A DNA stretch of 14,521 nucleotides from Kiritimatiellia bacterium (GCA_016303225.1 JAEDMC010000060.1:1-14521), one strand, 5' to 3'; shown: positions 7,301-12,802, numbered from the stretch's first letter. The notes: generated by a model not told the origin, from the sequence alone. A program made the numbers and translations.

Positions 7301-8434
7301 AACTCTGACAAAACAGCGGGGATCATTGCCTTCACGACTCGTATAACTCGGAATCCAACACACCAATCCTGCATACAAATCCAGTTCTGGTTTTTTATAA
7401 GGTGGCGTTACCTGGATAATACCATCACGCTCCTCCAACGTTGGATTTGGCGAAACAACATACTTGATATTCCCATTTCCCGCACCTTCCTTGCCCTGCG
7501 AAATCGTCAGCCACGGCGTGAGCGATTCCGCCGTCCACGGGGCATCGGGTGTTGCATAGACCGCCACGTTCCCATATGCGCCATTTCCGGGAGCTTCCGC
7601 TAACTCAGGATCAATCGCCAGTTCAGCCGTCGCTTTCCCATCCTGAATAATGGTCAGCGTAGCCGTTCCGACTGCAACAGTCGTCGTCCGTTTGGTAAAG
7701 CTCGGATTGGCATTCACCACAAGCGACAGGACATAGTCACCGTAACCCTGTTCCTGATCAAGAACAGACACCCAATCCGCATTCGGCGTCACCGTCCACT
7801 TCGTCACGGCAAGGGCGGTGATGTCAACCTGCACAATGTCGGCATCAGGATTGACTTTCAATATCGCCGGTTCAAGGCTTACATCCACCCCCTTCTGCGT
7901 TACAGTAAAAGTTTGCCCTGCGATGGTAATGGAACCACTCCGCGTAACAACTCCCGGATAGGTCGCGACCGTGTAAGTCACCTGCCCGACATTCCGTCCC
8001 GAAGTCGGCGACACCGTGATCCAATCCTCATTCGGCGTAGCCGACCACTCGATTCCTGCTCCAACTGTCACGGAGATTGTTCCTGTCGCACCAGCACGAT
8101 CCACGGTCACAGATGCCGGCGAAATCGTCCCCGTATAGCCGTATTGCGTAATCGTGTACACATTGTCGTTGATATTGATGTGCCCGATACGGGTGTCTGC
8201 GGTCGTATTCTCTCCGACCGTGAACATCACCTTGCCGTCGCCATCGCCAGACGCGCCCGACTTGACTGTGATCCAAGCCGAATCGGAAACAGCCGTCCAT
8301 GCGCCAGTTCCCGAGACGGTGATCGTCCCACCACCACCCGTTTTCTGCACCGTCTTCGTTGAGACGCTTATCGTCACCGACGCAAATACTGCACTAGCCG
8401 CAATATATACGAGAATCAGAATTAGCTTTTTCAT
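4376..8434 (-). CDS. Large secreted BACON/LamG multidomain protein
   Basis: The 1352-residue protein starts with a signal peptide (MKKLILILVYIAASAVFA). An AAAGGAG site precedes the ATG. Four BACON-type repeats of roughly 85 residues follow to about residue 355, each with a W-(S/T)A...WITV core and an ending like GxITIAGxTFTVTQ. A central part (about 355-940) contains concanavalin-like/LamG features, for example WYMLTLSGLAGKELRVYLNG followed by a LIDDLTIYHAAL segment. Three more BACON repeats (about 941-1195), an InlB/B-repeat-like module (GSKATLRAIPATGQVFSHWS) and a C-terminal module ending FFKIVVPEQ complete it. BACON domains are linked to carbohydrate or mucin binding; no catalytic domain is seen. 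The central part is visibly more AT-rich than the BACON parts, which suggests domain shuffling. It is the second gene of the operon, 13 bp after its upstream neighbour. Confidence 0.92.
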   Translation of the reverse strand: MKKLILILVYIAASAVFASVTISVSTKTVQKTGGGGTITVSGTGAWTAVSDSAWITVKSGASGDGDGKVMFTVGENTTADTRIGHININDNVYTITQYGYTGTISPASVTVDRAGATGTISVTVGAGIEWSATPNEDWITVSPTSGRNVGQVTYTVATYPGVVTRSGSITIAGQTFTVTQKGVDVSLEPAILKVNPDADIVQVDITALAVTKWTVTPNADWVSVLDQEQGYGDYVLSLVVNANPSFTKRTTTVAVGTATLTIIQDGKATAELAIDPELAEAPGNGAYGNVAVYATPDAPWTAESLTPWLTISQGKEGAGNGNIKYVVSPNPTLEERDGIIQVTPPYKKPELDLYAGLVCWIPSYTSREGNDPRCFVRVRNNSAIESRSQLEDAADCILKLTGNGNVRVSSAEGALYEPCVGDTFVEMVSVPSNIYVPDPDDDGRLETHVYGKGLLSFWWRADLPEKGTYNRGVLSLYVDGKKVSTEEYNSWHKEIVAIETDGEHSILWECSGKVNACYVDGITWESQEGSIRVEGGTSCVLYGGRFPAKENDAFAFSISFSVDELKQVNRLLSFAGHSLYVGADDVLMFDNMRTDFVVSERNAYYTVLLQQGIGGDVSLYAGNADTELEKVLECKSDSLMKFEGNEELSDFVVLGYCTVPNSGYLTGGNFRNFRFWVRALNEVESILVDSVIGHETSFSSPKHEIPDVAWDFFPLDGNMFCCSSCSNVPHIVDGASAITAVSKDRYGIESHSLSGVPQGVIAFNNIRTLFSKGEADATYSFWFCVEDVKNPHELFERFWTGLRREAKSDVRVGVSIGQGGSVVLNNNETLYEFNNAKILPKFWYMLTLSGLAGKELRVYLNGEEIGNVSSELTLGYVDCTEYGNWGLRCTLGGKGCLIDDLTIYHAALTTDHVSELYEANKANVLFHKVTQGVQSAQLGETAKLIPPEGGNCSVQLTIAQSVNWKAIENCDWLHVTSDTEGAGSSLVTYTVDANPYVTARTGTMTIAGVTLTIEQIGLEAEVECDKTFFDSVESDMGFINVYTEANGIWTAVSNDDWITIDPDTEEGNGAGACWFYIDDYSLTTQSRTGSITIAGKTVYITQSGYKLSIEPAVAEVGSNAGAGQIGVAASIDQVWDVLTDCDWIQIVSGRNGIGNGTVQYQFMDNTTGETRTGTIIIGGQKYTLTQRTTLPVNAQVVGNGLVTGTGNYNQGSKATLRAIPATGQVFSHWSGDAVGNDDSVVITVDIEKNVTATFIPEAVAQKLAEQKAAQGGFYTRDQIHALEVGNLVFDVDASGTARVGVQLMETSDLSDPNSWKPATLSANPDVGADGTVGMKVKAEGNAKFFKIVVPEQ

Positions 8435-8447
8435 TATGCTTTCTCCT

Positions 8448-8816
8448 TTACTTCAAATAGTCCGAAGCCGCCCCAGTCACGGCATACTTGCCGCTATCTT
8501 CGTCTTGACACAAAACGTTGCCCCTAACCAATGAATCAATGATCATGTCAGCGATTCCATCCATATCCTCTTGTGTAAGCGGTTTGCGCTTTCCAGCCGA
8601 AGGACTAAATCCAGAAATGTCATCTTCCGACCACTCTTTACTCTCGTCATCTATGACTTCAGGGAGCCCTTCAAATTCTTTCACATGCTTCCAAATCCAT
8701 TCACGCATTTCTTGACGAGTCATCCACTCTCTCTTCAAAACCTCTTGCGCCAATGGCTCACAATTAACTTTACGACCATTAATCGTAATCGTCATATCAA
8801 CCTTGCCATCACTCAT
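8448..8816 (-). CDS. Unknown 122-aa cytoplasmic protein, first gene of the BACON operon
   Basis: The ATG at 8816 is chosen because AGGAGG (8826-8831 on the complement) lies 9 bases before it; an earlier in-frame ATG would sit directly on that site. The protein begins MSDGKVDMTITINGRKVNCE. It is acidic, has no signal peptide or membrane segment, and is mainly helical, with a tryptophan-rich piece (REWMTRQEMREWIWKHVKEF). Near the C-terminus, LTQEDMDGIADMIIDSLVRG and KYAVTGAASDYLK resemble a small winged-helix end. The gene stops 13 bp before the BACON gene, so the two are surely co-transcribed. A regulatory or adaptor role is possible but I do not recognise the family. Confidence 0.75.
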   Translation of the reverse strand: MSDGKVDMTITINGRKVNCEPLAQEVLKREWMTRQEMREWIWKHVKEFEGLPEVIDDESKEWSEDDISGFSPSAGKRKPLTQEDMDGIADMIIDSLVRGNVLCQDEDSGKYAVTGAASDYLK

Positions 8817-8825
8817 TTTCAACAT

Positions 8826-8831
8826 CCTCCT
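8826..8831 (-). promoter_or_regulatory. Start-deciding Shine-Dalgarno site of the 122-aa gene
   Basis: A full AGGAGG on the minus strand is separated from the ATG at 8816 by 9 bases. It overlaps the spacing needed for the upstream ATG at 8825 and so excludes that start. Confidence 0.7.
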
Positions 8832-9155
8832 TCTGCGCTCTTTGTTCGCCACAATTCCTCGCGCAGAAAAGAAGAGTGGCGTGTTCCATGACATCCACGT
8901 CTTCTGAGAGGCATCGCCAAACGCCCTGTATTAAAACATGAATGATGAAACACGCCACATGGATTGCTCCACGTAGCGCGACCATCGTATTCCGCTTCCT
9001 AATTTACTTTGGCGAAGTTTCTCAGAAAGCGTCATACGCTGATATCGCGTACGCTGCACGGGTTAGCTTGCGCACCCCGCACATCTCCCGCTCCGGGTTG
9101 CCCCGTGGAGAAGCCGGCCGTTTCTGATGCTACGACCGGGTATGGTTCTTTCAAT
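8832..9155. other. Gene-free stretch upstream of the BACON operon
   Basis: I see no convincing gene here. On the minus strand TGTTTTAAT (8930-8938) resembles an extended -10 with one mismatch and could start the operon with a leader of about 110 bases. A 61-codon plus-strand frame (8945-9127) has no ribosome-binding site. Its composition differs little from random, and no tRNA or terminator is visible. Confidence 0.4.
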
Positions 9156-9297
9156 TTACTTTCGGTTCGTTCCTTTCAATTCGGCTCCTTCCGAAATCCA
9201 GTTCTCGATCTTCAATCCCGGCACCTTTGAGAAGTGCGAGGTGTTGTTTGTCACAATAACTGAATATGTCGGTGTCGAGCATCAACCGCCTGCCCAT
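9156..9297 (-). pseudogene. vapC: vapC toxin remnant with large internal deletion
   Basis: Immediately after vapB, overlapping its stop as TGATG, a frame begins MGRRLMLDTDIFSY, the N-terminal strand of VapC with the catalytic D. From 9264 downward another frame reads VIVTNNTSHFSKVPGLKIEN then WISEGAELKGTNRK and TAA at 9156-9158. That is the C-terminal strand, with the TNN active-site segment, of the same family. A normal VapC of about 130-140 residues would need some 90 more codons between these pieces, and the two ends are in different frames. The gene has therefore lost its middle, including the central acidic residues, and cannot make an active nuclease. Confidence 0.85.
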
Positions 9298-9542
9298 CAG
9301 AAGATCTCCTGCGGCGTGGACGGAACATTGGACGAGCGATCAATCTCCAAATCACCCTCCAGCCGACGGGCATCGTCAATCATACCGAACAAATCAGAAA
9401 CGGACATCTTGCTCCCGACAGGTCTCACCAAGATTCCATCTCCGGTGGACTCAATCACAACGTGAACAGAATTGAGCCTAAATTCGCTCGGAATGCGCAG
9501 CGTCTGCACATCACCCTCATTCATCACACATGAATAGCTCAT
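9297..9542 (-). CDS. vapB: VapB-type antitoxin (AbrB-like), now an orphan
   Basis: The 81-residue protein has the swapped-hairpin AbrB/VapB pattern: a short N-terminus, then GDVQTLRIPSEFRLNSVHVV followed by IESTGDGILVRPVG. The C-terminal part (SVSDLFGMIDDARRLEGDLE) is the toxin-binding tail. The ATG at 9542 has an AGGAGGA site 4 bases before it. Upstream are a TGGTATAAT extended -10 and two direct repeats that look like its own operator. VapB normally neutralises the VapC nuclease encoded downstream and represses the operon. Here the toxin frame overlaps its stop codon but is gutted, so this antitoxin may be a relic, may still repress, or may protect against a related toxin elsewhere. Confidence 0.85.
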   Translation of the reverse strand: MSYSCVMNEGDVQTLRIPSEFRLNSVHVVIESTGDGILVRPVGSKMSVSDLFGMIDDARRLEGDLEIDRSSNVPSTPQEIF

Positions 9543-9570
9543 TTCGTCCTCCTCTCGCGCATTTGCTCGT

Positions 9571-9579
9571 ATTATACCA
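9571..9579 (-). promoter_or_regulatory. Extended -10 promoter of vapB
   Basis: The minus strand reads TGGTATAAT. The predicted start of transcription leaves a leader of about 22 bases that contains the AGGAGGA site. Confidence 0.6.
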
Positions 9580-9608
9580 TAATGTTGGCTTCCATGTAAT
9601 GTTGGCTT
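9580..9608. repeat. Two 12-bp direct repeats, candidate VapB operator
   Basis: TAATGTTGGCTT occurs at 9580-9591 and again at 9597-9608, 17 bp apart. The pair lies directly upstream of the vapB -10, over the place of the -35. That is a normal position for an autorepressing antitoxin operator. Confidence 0.55.
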
Positions 9609-9712
9609 GAGGAAAATCGGACTTGATTACATTGCGCGGATTGTAAAGGTAAACGCAAAATTCGCCATTGCGCGTCGCGGACTGATTATAGTACAATATG
9701 GGCCGATCTCGA

Positions 9713-9748
9713 CCGAATGGTAGGGATCTTCCGAATGGTAGGGATCTT
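9713..9748. repeat. Perfect 18-bp tandem duplication
   Basis: CCGAATGGTAGGGATCTT occurs twice head to tail without a mismatch, which points to a recent duplication. Confidence 0.95.
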
Positions 9749-9775
9749 CGTGAAGCGGAGAAAGTTCTTCGCCTT

Positions 9776-9811
9776 AAGTGACGGGGTGCAATCCTCGTCA
9801 CTTTTGATTTT
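9776..9811 (+). terminator. Hairpin with T-rich tail downstream of the abi gene
   Basis: AAGTGACG (9776-9783) and CGTCACTT (9796-9803) form a perfect 8-bp stem with a 12-base loop, followed on the plus strand by TTGATTTT. The T tract is on the plus strand, so it would terminate plus-strand transcription. The hairpin also lies just after the stop of the minus-strand abi gene. Confidence 0.45.
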
Positions 9812-10710
9812 CAAACCCACAGGGGCGAAGCGAACGGATCGGCTGGGATTGCGGCGCGATAATGCGGATCGTTTGCCGCGCAGACGGGGATCTTCTGCAA
9901 ATAGTCACAGATGGTTTTCTTCCAAGCGTCCCTGTCAAAGCAAGACGCCGCAGTTGGTTTCAAAAGCCGATAGAGCAAGGCACACTGATAGAACAAGGCA
10001 CTCGTGTCCTGAACGTTCAGCTTCTTCCATTCGCGGATCGGACGAAAGGCGTAGGAAAACCGATGGTCGTAAAGTCGTGCGTGATGCGCACACATGTTGC
10101 GAATGACCGAAATGTGGTGGAGATAGCTCGCCAACGAATCGCCGCGCAAGGCATAGCACGTCGAAATGTCATTCTGATCTTGCTTGGTGAAGTTCTTGTA
10201 GAACCTAACAAGCGACCCAAAGGAAACGACCTCGACCAAGGCCCAGAGCGGCGGATCGTCATAATTCGCCTTGAAATGCCGTGCGCAAAGCTCATCTGAC
10301 CGGGCAAACTCCCTTTGCATCCACTTGACGCTTTCGGCATGAGCCACCGGATCGGGGAAATTCGCCGCATCAAGATAACCAAGCGGGCCGAACTTGCGGG
10401 TAAAGGAACGCGCCAGTATGGAGCGGAATGTCAGCTCTACGGCTTCGGCTGCCGTAAAGACCAATTCCCGCAACCTCCTGTCGTATGCATAGATCGCTTG
10501 AATGTCCGAGAACCGTGCATCCTTCTTGAAATGCTCACGGTCAGACTGAAACGCTACGGCATAGCCGGTAAACCGATAGTAGTTGACAGTCGAAAGATAC
10601 TTTTCAGCATCTGCATTCGAAACATCGACATCCAAACCTCGCGCCCGCAAGAGCGCGATCAAATCCCTCAATTCGAGGAATGGCTTGCAAAATGTCGTCT
10701 TCTGCCCCAT
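9811..10710 (-). CDS. Abi_2 (AbiD/AbiF-type) HEPN abortive-infection protein
   Basis: The 299-residue protein matches the Abi_2 family of phage-defence proteins in length and motifs. The N-terminus has ELRDLIALLRARGLDVD and KYLSTVNYYRFTGYAVAF, typical of AbiD/AbiF proteins. The middle has YDRRLRELVFTAAEAVELTF, and the C-terminal half has SVIRNMCAHHARLYDHRF with a HEPN ribonuclease motif R204-x4-H209. Family members stop phage growth by shutting down the infected cell, probably by cutting RNA. The ATG at 10710 gives the family N-terminus; no clear ribosome-binding site precedes it. The frame stays open for 73 codons upstream without family resemblance. Two candidate promoters lie upstream (10781-10789 and 10862-10870). 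It stands alone between the vapB remnant and the replication-like module. Confidence 0.88.
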   Translation of the reverse strand: MGQKTTFCKPFLELRDLIALLRARGLDVDVSNADAEKYLSTVNYYRFTGYAVAFQSDREHFKKDARFSDIQAIYAYDRRLRELVFTAAEAVELTFRSILARSFTRKFGPLGYLDAANFPDPVAHAESVKWMQREFARSDELCARHFKANYDDPPLWALVEVVSFGSLVRFYKNFTKQDQNDISTCYALRGDSLASYLHHISVIRNMCAHHARLYDHRFSYAFRPIREWKKLNVQDTSALFYQCALLYRLLKPTAASCFDRDAWKKTICDYLQKIPVCAANDPHYRAAIPADPFASPLWV

Positions 10711-10780
10711 AAAGAGAAAAGGCCGCCGAATATGCGCGTCACGTCTTACGACGGAGAGGCGGGGCGGTCGAGATGCTTGT

Positions 10781-10789
10781 ATTATCTCA
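10781..10789 (-). promoter_or_regulatory. Candidate extended -10 near the abi gene
   Basis: The minus strand reads TGAGATAAT, one mismatch from the TGNTATAAT pattern seen elsewhere in the window, with a predicted leader of about 65 bases. Confidence 0.35.
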
Positions 10790-10861
10790 TATTCTCCGTT
10801 CGCCGACAAGGGGGTATTTGAAAAAACCGTCGCCTCCAGAAGTAAGCTTTTTATGCTACTT

Positions 10862-10870
10862 TTTATACCA
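10862..10870 (-). promoter_or_regulatory. Second candidate promoter for the abi gene
   Basis: The minus strand reads TGGTATAAA, one mismatch from the shared extended -10. It would give a leader of about 145 bases, containing a GGAGG (near 10835) that has no start codon close behind it. Confidence 0.35.
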
Positions 10871-10980
10871 CTTTGGGCGTCGGGTAAGTGACGCGGAACT
10901 CGGTCGCGTGGGCAGATGGCTAAAAACAAAAGGCCGACGGCGCAAAGACTTCAATCTTTAGACTTGTCGATTCCCACAAC

Positions 10981-11070
10981 AAAACCACAACATCCACGAT
11001 TGTGGATAAAAGGCTAACTCCAGTTTTGCCGCAGTTTGCGGCAAATGCGCGTGATTAGCGTTGTGGTTTT
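10981..11070. repeat. Nested inverted repeats around a DnaA box (origin-like)
   Basis: An outer perfect 11-bp inverted repeat, AAAACCACAAC (10981-10991) and GTTGTGGTTTT (11060-11070), encloses two others. The first is ATCCAC-gatt-GTGGAT (10992-11007). The second is a 9-bp stem, TTTGCCGCA (11025-11033) and TGCGGCAAA (11037-11045), with a 3-base loop. The bases TGTGGATAA at 11001-11009 are the exact complement of the consensus DnaA box TTATCCACA. The block lies about 95 bp before the DUF3987-like ATPase gene. Confidence 0.6.
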
Positions 11071-11117
11071 CGCCCGCAATGCTGCAAAGCCGATGCGCCT
11101 GACGCGATAGGGTGTAA

Positions 11118-11138
11118 GGAGATGCACGGTGCGTCTCC
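11118..11138. repeat. Quasi-palindrome before the ATPase gene
   Basis: GGAGATGCAC and GTGCGTCTCC are complementary at 9 of 10 positions around a single G. The element lies 13 bases before the AAAGGAG site of the ATPase gene and could be an operator or an mRNA hairpin. Confidence 0.45.
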
Positions 11139-11164
11139 AAGTCAAACGCTAAAAGGAGTAATCC

Positions 11165-12415
11165 ATGAACGCAGAAAACAACGCCCTGGACTTCAGGGAC
11201 CCCGGACCGATGAGCCACGAGCTTCTCAGCGTGCCCGGATTCGTCAACGAGCTCAAGAACCACACCCTCGCGGTCGCGCCGCGTCCGAACGAGCCGCTCG
11301 CCTTCGCAGGCGCCCTCGCCATGCTCGCCCACCTCACGGGCCGGAGCTATGTCGACGAGCGCGGCTCCCACACGAACCTCTACCTCGCCGCGCTCGCCCC
11401 GACCGGCATGGGCAAGGACGAGCCGCGCGTCATCAACAAGGAGCTCGCCGCCGCCGTCGGCATCCTCGACTCGGTGCCGGACTCCATCGCGTCCGGCGAG
11501 GGACTCGAGGACGCCGTCGCCGCGTCCCCTTCGCTCCTCCTCCAGACGGACGAGGCGGACGCCCTCCTCACGGCCCTCCGCGGCGGAGACTCCCGCGCCT
11601 CGCGCATGAACGAGATGGTGCTCCGCTTCTTCTCCGAATCGAGGAGCGGACACGCCATGCGCCTCAGCGCCGGGCAGAAGCGCCCGACCATCATCCATCT
11701 CCCGCACCTCACGCTCTTCGCGACCGGCATCCCGAAGTTCGTGTACGGGGCCCTCAACCGCAAGGCGCTCGAAAACGGACTCCTCGGACGCTGTCTCTTC
11801 ATCGAGACGGACGACTTCCAGCCCCTCGGCGAGATGTCCGCGGCGGAACTGCCGCGCTCGCTCGTCGAGACCGCGACGAAGATGGCCGCCCGCGAGAAGG
11901 CCTTCAACGAAACGGGCGTACTCGTTCCCGTCGTCATCGCCGAGTCGTCCGAGGCGAAGGAGAAGCTGCGCGAGCTCCGGTTCAACGCGGACGAGATCTC
12001 ACGCCGCCTCTTCGAGTCCGATCTCGAGACCGCCGCAGCGCTCTACTGCCGTCTCTACGAGAAGGCCGTCAAGCTCGCCGCCCTCTACGCAGTCTCGGAG
12101 AACCCCGAAGCGCCGCTGATGTCCGCCGAAGCCGTCCGCTGGGCCGCGGCATTCGCGACCCACGTCACGAAGAAGATGCTCTACGAATCGCAGTTCAACC
12201 TCGCCGAGGGACAGTTCGACCGGCTGAAGAAGCGCTTCGTCGGACTCCTCGCCAAGGCCGGAGGACAGCTCGACCGCGCAACGCTTCTCAAGAAGATGCA
12301 CATTGATGCGACAACCTTCCAGCGAATCGCCCTCACGCTCCATATGAGCGACATGATTGAGGAAGAAACGCTATCTCGAAGGAAAACGCTCTACACCCTT
12401 AAAAAAGCCGCATAA
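11165..12415 (+). CDS. DUF3987-like AAA ATPase of a mobile replication module
   Basis: The 416-residue protein begins MNAENNALDFRDPGPMSHEL; AAAGGAG lies 6 bases before the ATG. A P-loop-like segment LAALAPTGMGKDEPR (74-88) is followed by a Walker B-like LLLQTDEAD (124-132). Next comes a sensor-like TLFATGIP (183-190) and an arginine-containing LLGRCLFIE (206-214). This is the order found in DUF3987 proteins of phages, plasmids and integrated elements, which are related to primase-helicases. The residue after the P-loop lysine is D85 rather than S/T, as in divergent members. Residues 350-416 look like a winged-helix domain. No primase domain is present or encoded nearby. Its neighbours are the DnaA-box region upstream and the phased repeats and HU-like gene downstream. 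A helicase or loader role in element replication is inferred. Confidence 0.8.
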   Translation: MNAENNALDFRDPGPMSHELLSVPGFVNELKNHTLAVAPRPNEPLAFAGALAMLAHLTGRSYVDERGSHTNLYLAALAPTGMGKDEPRVINKELAAAVGILDSVPDSIASGEGLEDAVAASPSLLLQTDEADALLTALRGGDSRASRMNEMVLRFFSESRSGHAMRLSAGQKRPTIIHLPHLTLFATGIPKFVYGALNRKALENGLLGRCLFIETDDFQPLGEMSAAELPRSLVETATKMAAREKAFNETGVLVPVVIAESSEAKEKLRELRFNADEISRRLFESDLETAAALYCRLYEKAVKLAALYAVSENPEAPLMSAEAVRWAAAFATHVTKKMLYESQFNLAEGQFDRLKKRFVGLLAKAGGQLDRATLLKKMHIDATTFQRIALTLHMSDMIEEETLSRRKTLYTLKKAA

Positions 12416-12424
12416 CGAGGAATC

Positions 12425-12514
12425 GGTTTCCCCATGAGTTCCCGTTGACTTCCCCTTCGCTTCACAAGTAAACGTGAAACCAAGGGGAAACGAACGGGAA
12501 ATGAATGGGAAACG
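12425..12514. repeat. Large quasi-palindrome with 11-bp-phased TTCCC/GGGAA boxes
   Basis: Two 41-base arms (12425-12465 and 12474-12514) are complementary at 31 of 41 positions around an 8-base loop. The left arm carries TTCCC at 12428, 12439 and 12450. The right arm carries GGGAA at 12485, 12496 and 12507. Every spacing within an arm is exactly 11 bp, about one helical turn. It starts 10 bases after the ATPase stop codon. It could be a protein-binding array, a single-strand origin-like hairpin or a terminator-like structure; no T tract follows. Confidence 0.75.
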
Positions 12515-12601
12515 ACGAACCAAGCTAAACGAAAGAAAAAGCAAAGACCCATGGCAATAGTCCGCAATACCGTCCAATCGACCCGCGTTTCGTCTCGTTG
12601 G

Positions 12602-12648
12602 GTCTCGCACGGGGATCAACCGACCTCCCGTGCGCGGCACTTCGAGAC
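12602..12648. repeat. Nested inverted repeat preceding the iteron array
   Basis: CGCACGGG (12606-12613) and CCCGTGCG (12627-12634) form a perfect 8-bp stem with a 13-base loop. Outside it GTCTCG (12602-12607) matches CGAGAC (12643-12648), which directly abuts the first 22-bp repeat. Confidence 0.6.
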
Positions 12649-12802
12649 GGATATCCGAGTTGCAAAAGCCGGATATCCGAGTTGTCCGAGTAGGATATCC
12701 AACTCGGGCGAGACGGATATCCGACTTAAGCGAGACGGATACCCGACTCATCTTGGACGGATAGCCGACTTCGTTGCCTCGGATAACCGAATCAATCGTT
12801 CA
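12649..12802 (+). repeat. Seven iteron-like repeats, exact 22-bp pitch
   Basis: Cores start at 12649, 12671, 12693, 12715, 12737, 12759 and 12781, each exactly 22 bp from the next. The core is GGATATCCGA in repeats 1, 2 and 4, GGATATCCAA in 3, GGATACCCGA in 5, GGATAGCCGA in 6 and GGATAACCGA in 7, so the sixth base takes all four values. Several units are preceded by CGAGAC and followed by a GACTT or GAGTTG-like sequence; the rest of each unit varies. Such even two-turn spacing is typical of plasmid iterons bound by a Rep protein, or of a cooperative operator. The last unit ends 2 bases before the AAGGAG site of the HU-like gene. Confidence 0.9.

Larger units (their letters stand above)
9692..9811 (+). 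ncRNA. Candidate small transcript with 18-bp tandem repeat
   Basis: A possible promoter has -35 TTGCGC (9668-9673), an 18-bp spacer and -10 TACAAT (9692-9697). About 80 bases downstream a hairpin followed by a T-rich stretch could end the transcript. In between is a perfect 18-bp tandem duplication. An ATG at 9698 opens a 27-codon frame (MGRSRPNGRDLPNGRDLREA...) but it would precede the predicted transcription start. This may be a small RNA or peptide gene, or chance. Confidence 0.25.
10711..10980. other. Gene-free stretch upstream of the abi gene
   Basis: It contains only the two candidate abi promoters. Open frames across it on either strand lack ribosome-binding sites and family features. 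Confidence 0.4.

Noticed and set aside
8945..9127. A 61-codon frame upstream of the BACON operon
   Set aside because: It has no ribosome-binding site, no family resemblance and no coding bias that I can see.
9698..9781. The 27-codon frame as a hicA toxin remnant
   Set aside because: The piece REAEKVLRLK is only loosely like HicA, and I could not find the GSH-containing continuation in any frame.
11122..12306. A 394-codon frame overlapping the ATPase gene
   Set aside because: It is rich in R, P, H and A, the mark of an out-of-frame reading of GC-rich DNA, while the overlapping frame has ATPase motifs and a good ribosome-binding site.
12649..12802. CRISPR-like array
   Set aside because: The unit is only 22 bp including the variable part, the core is about 10 bp, and there are no cas genes.
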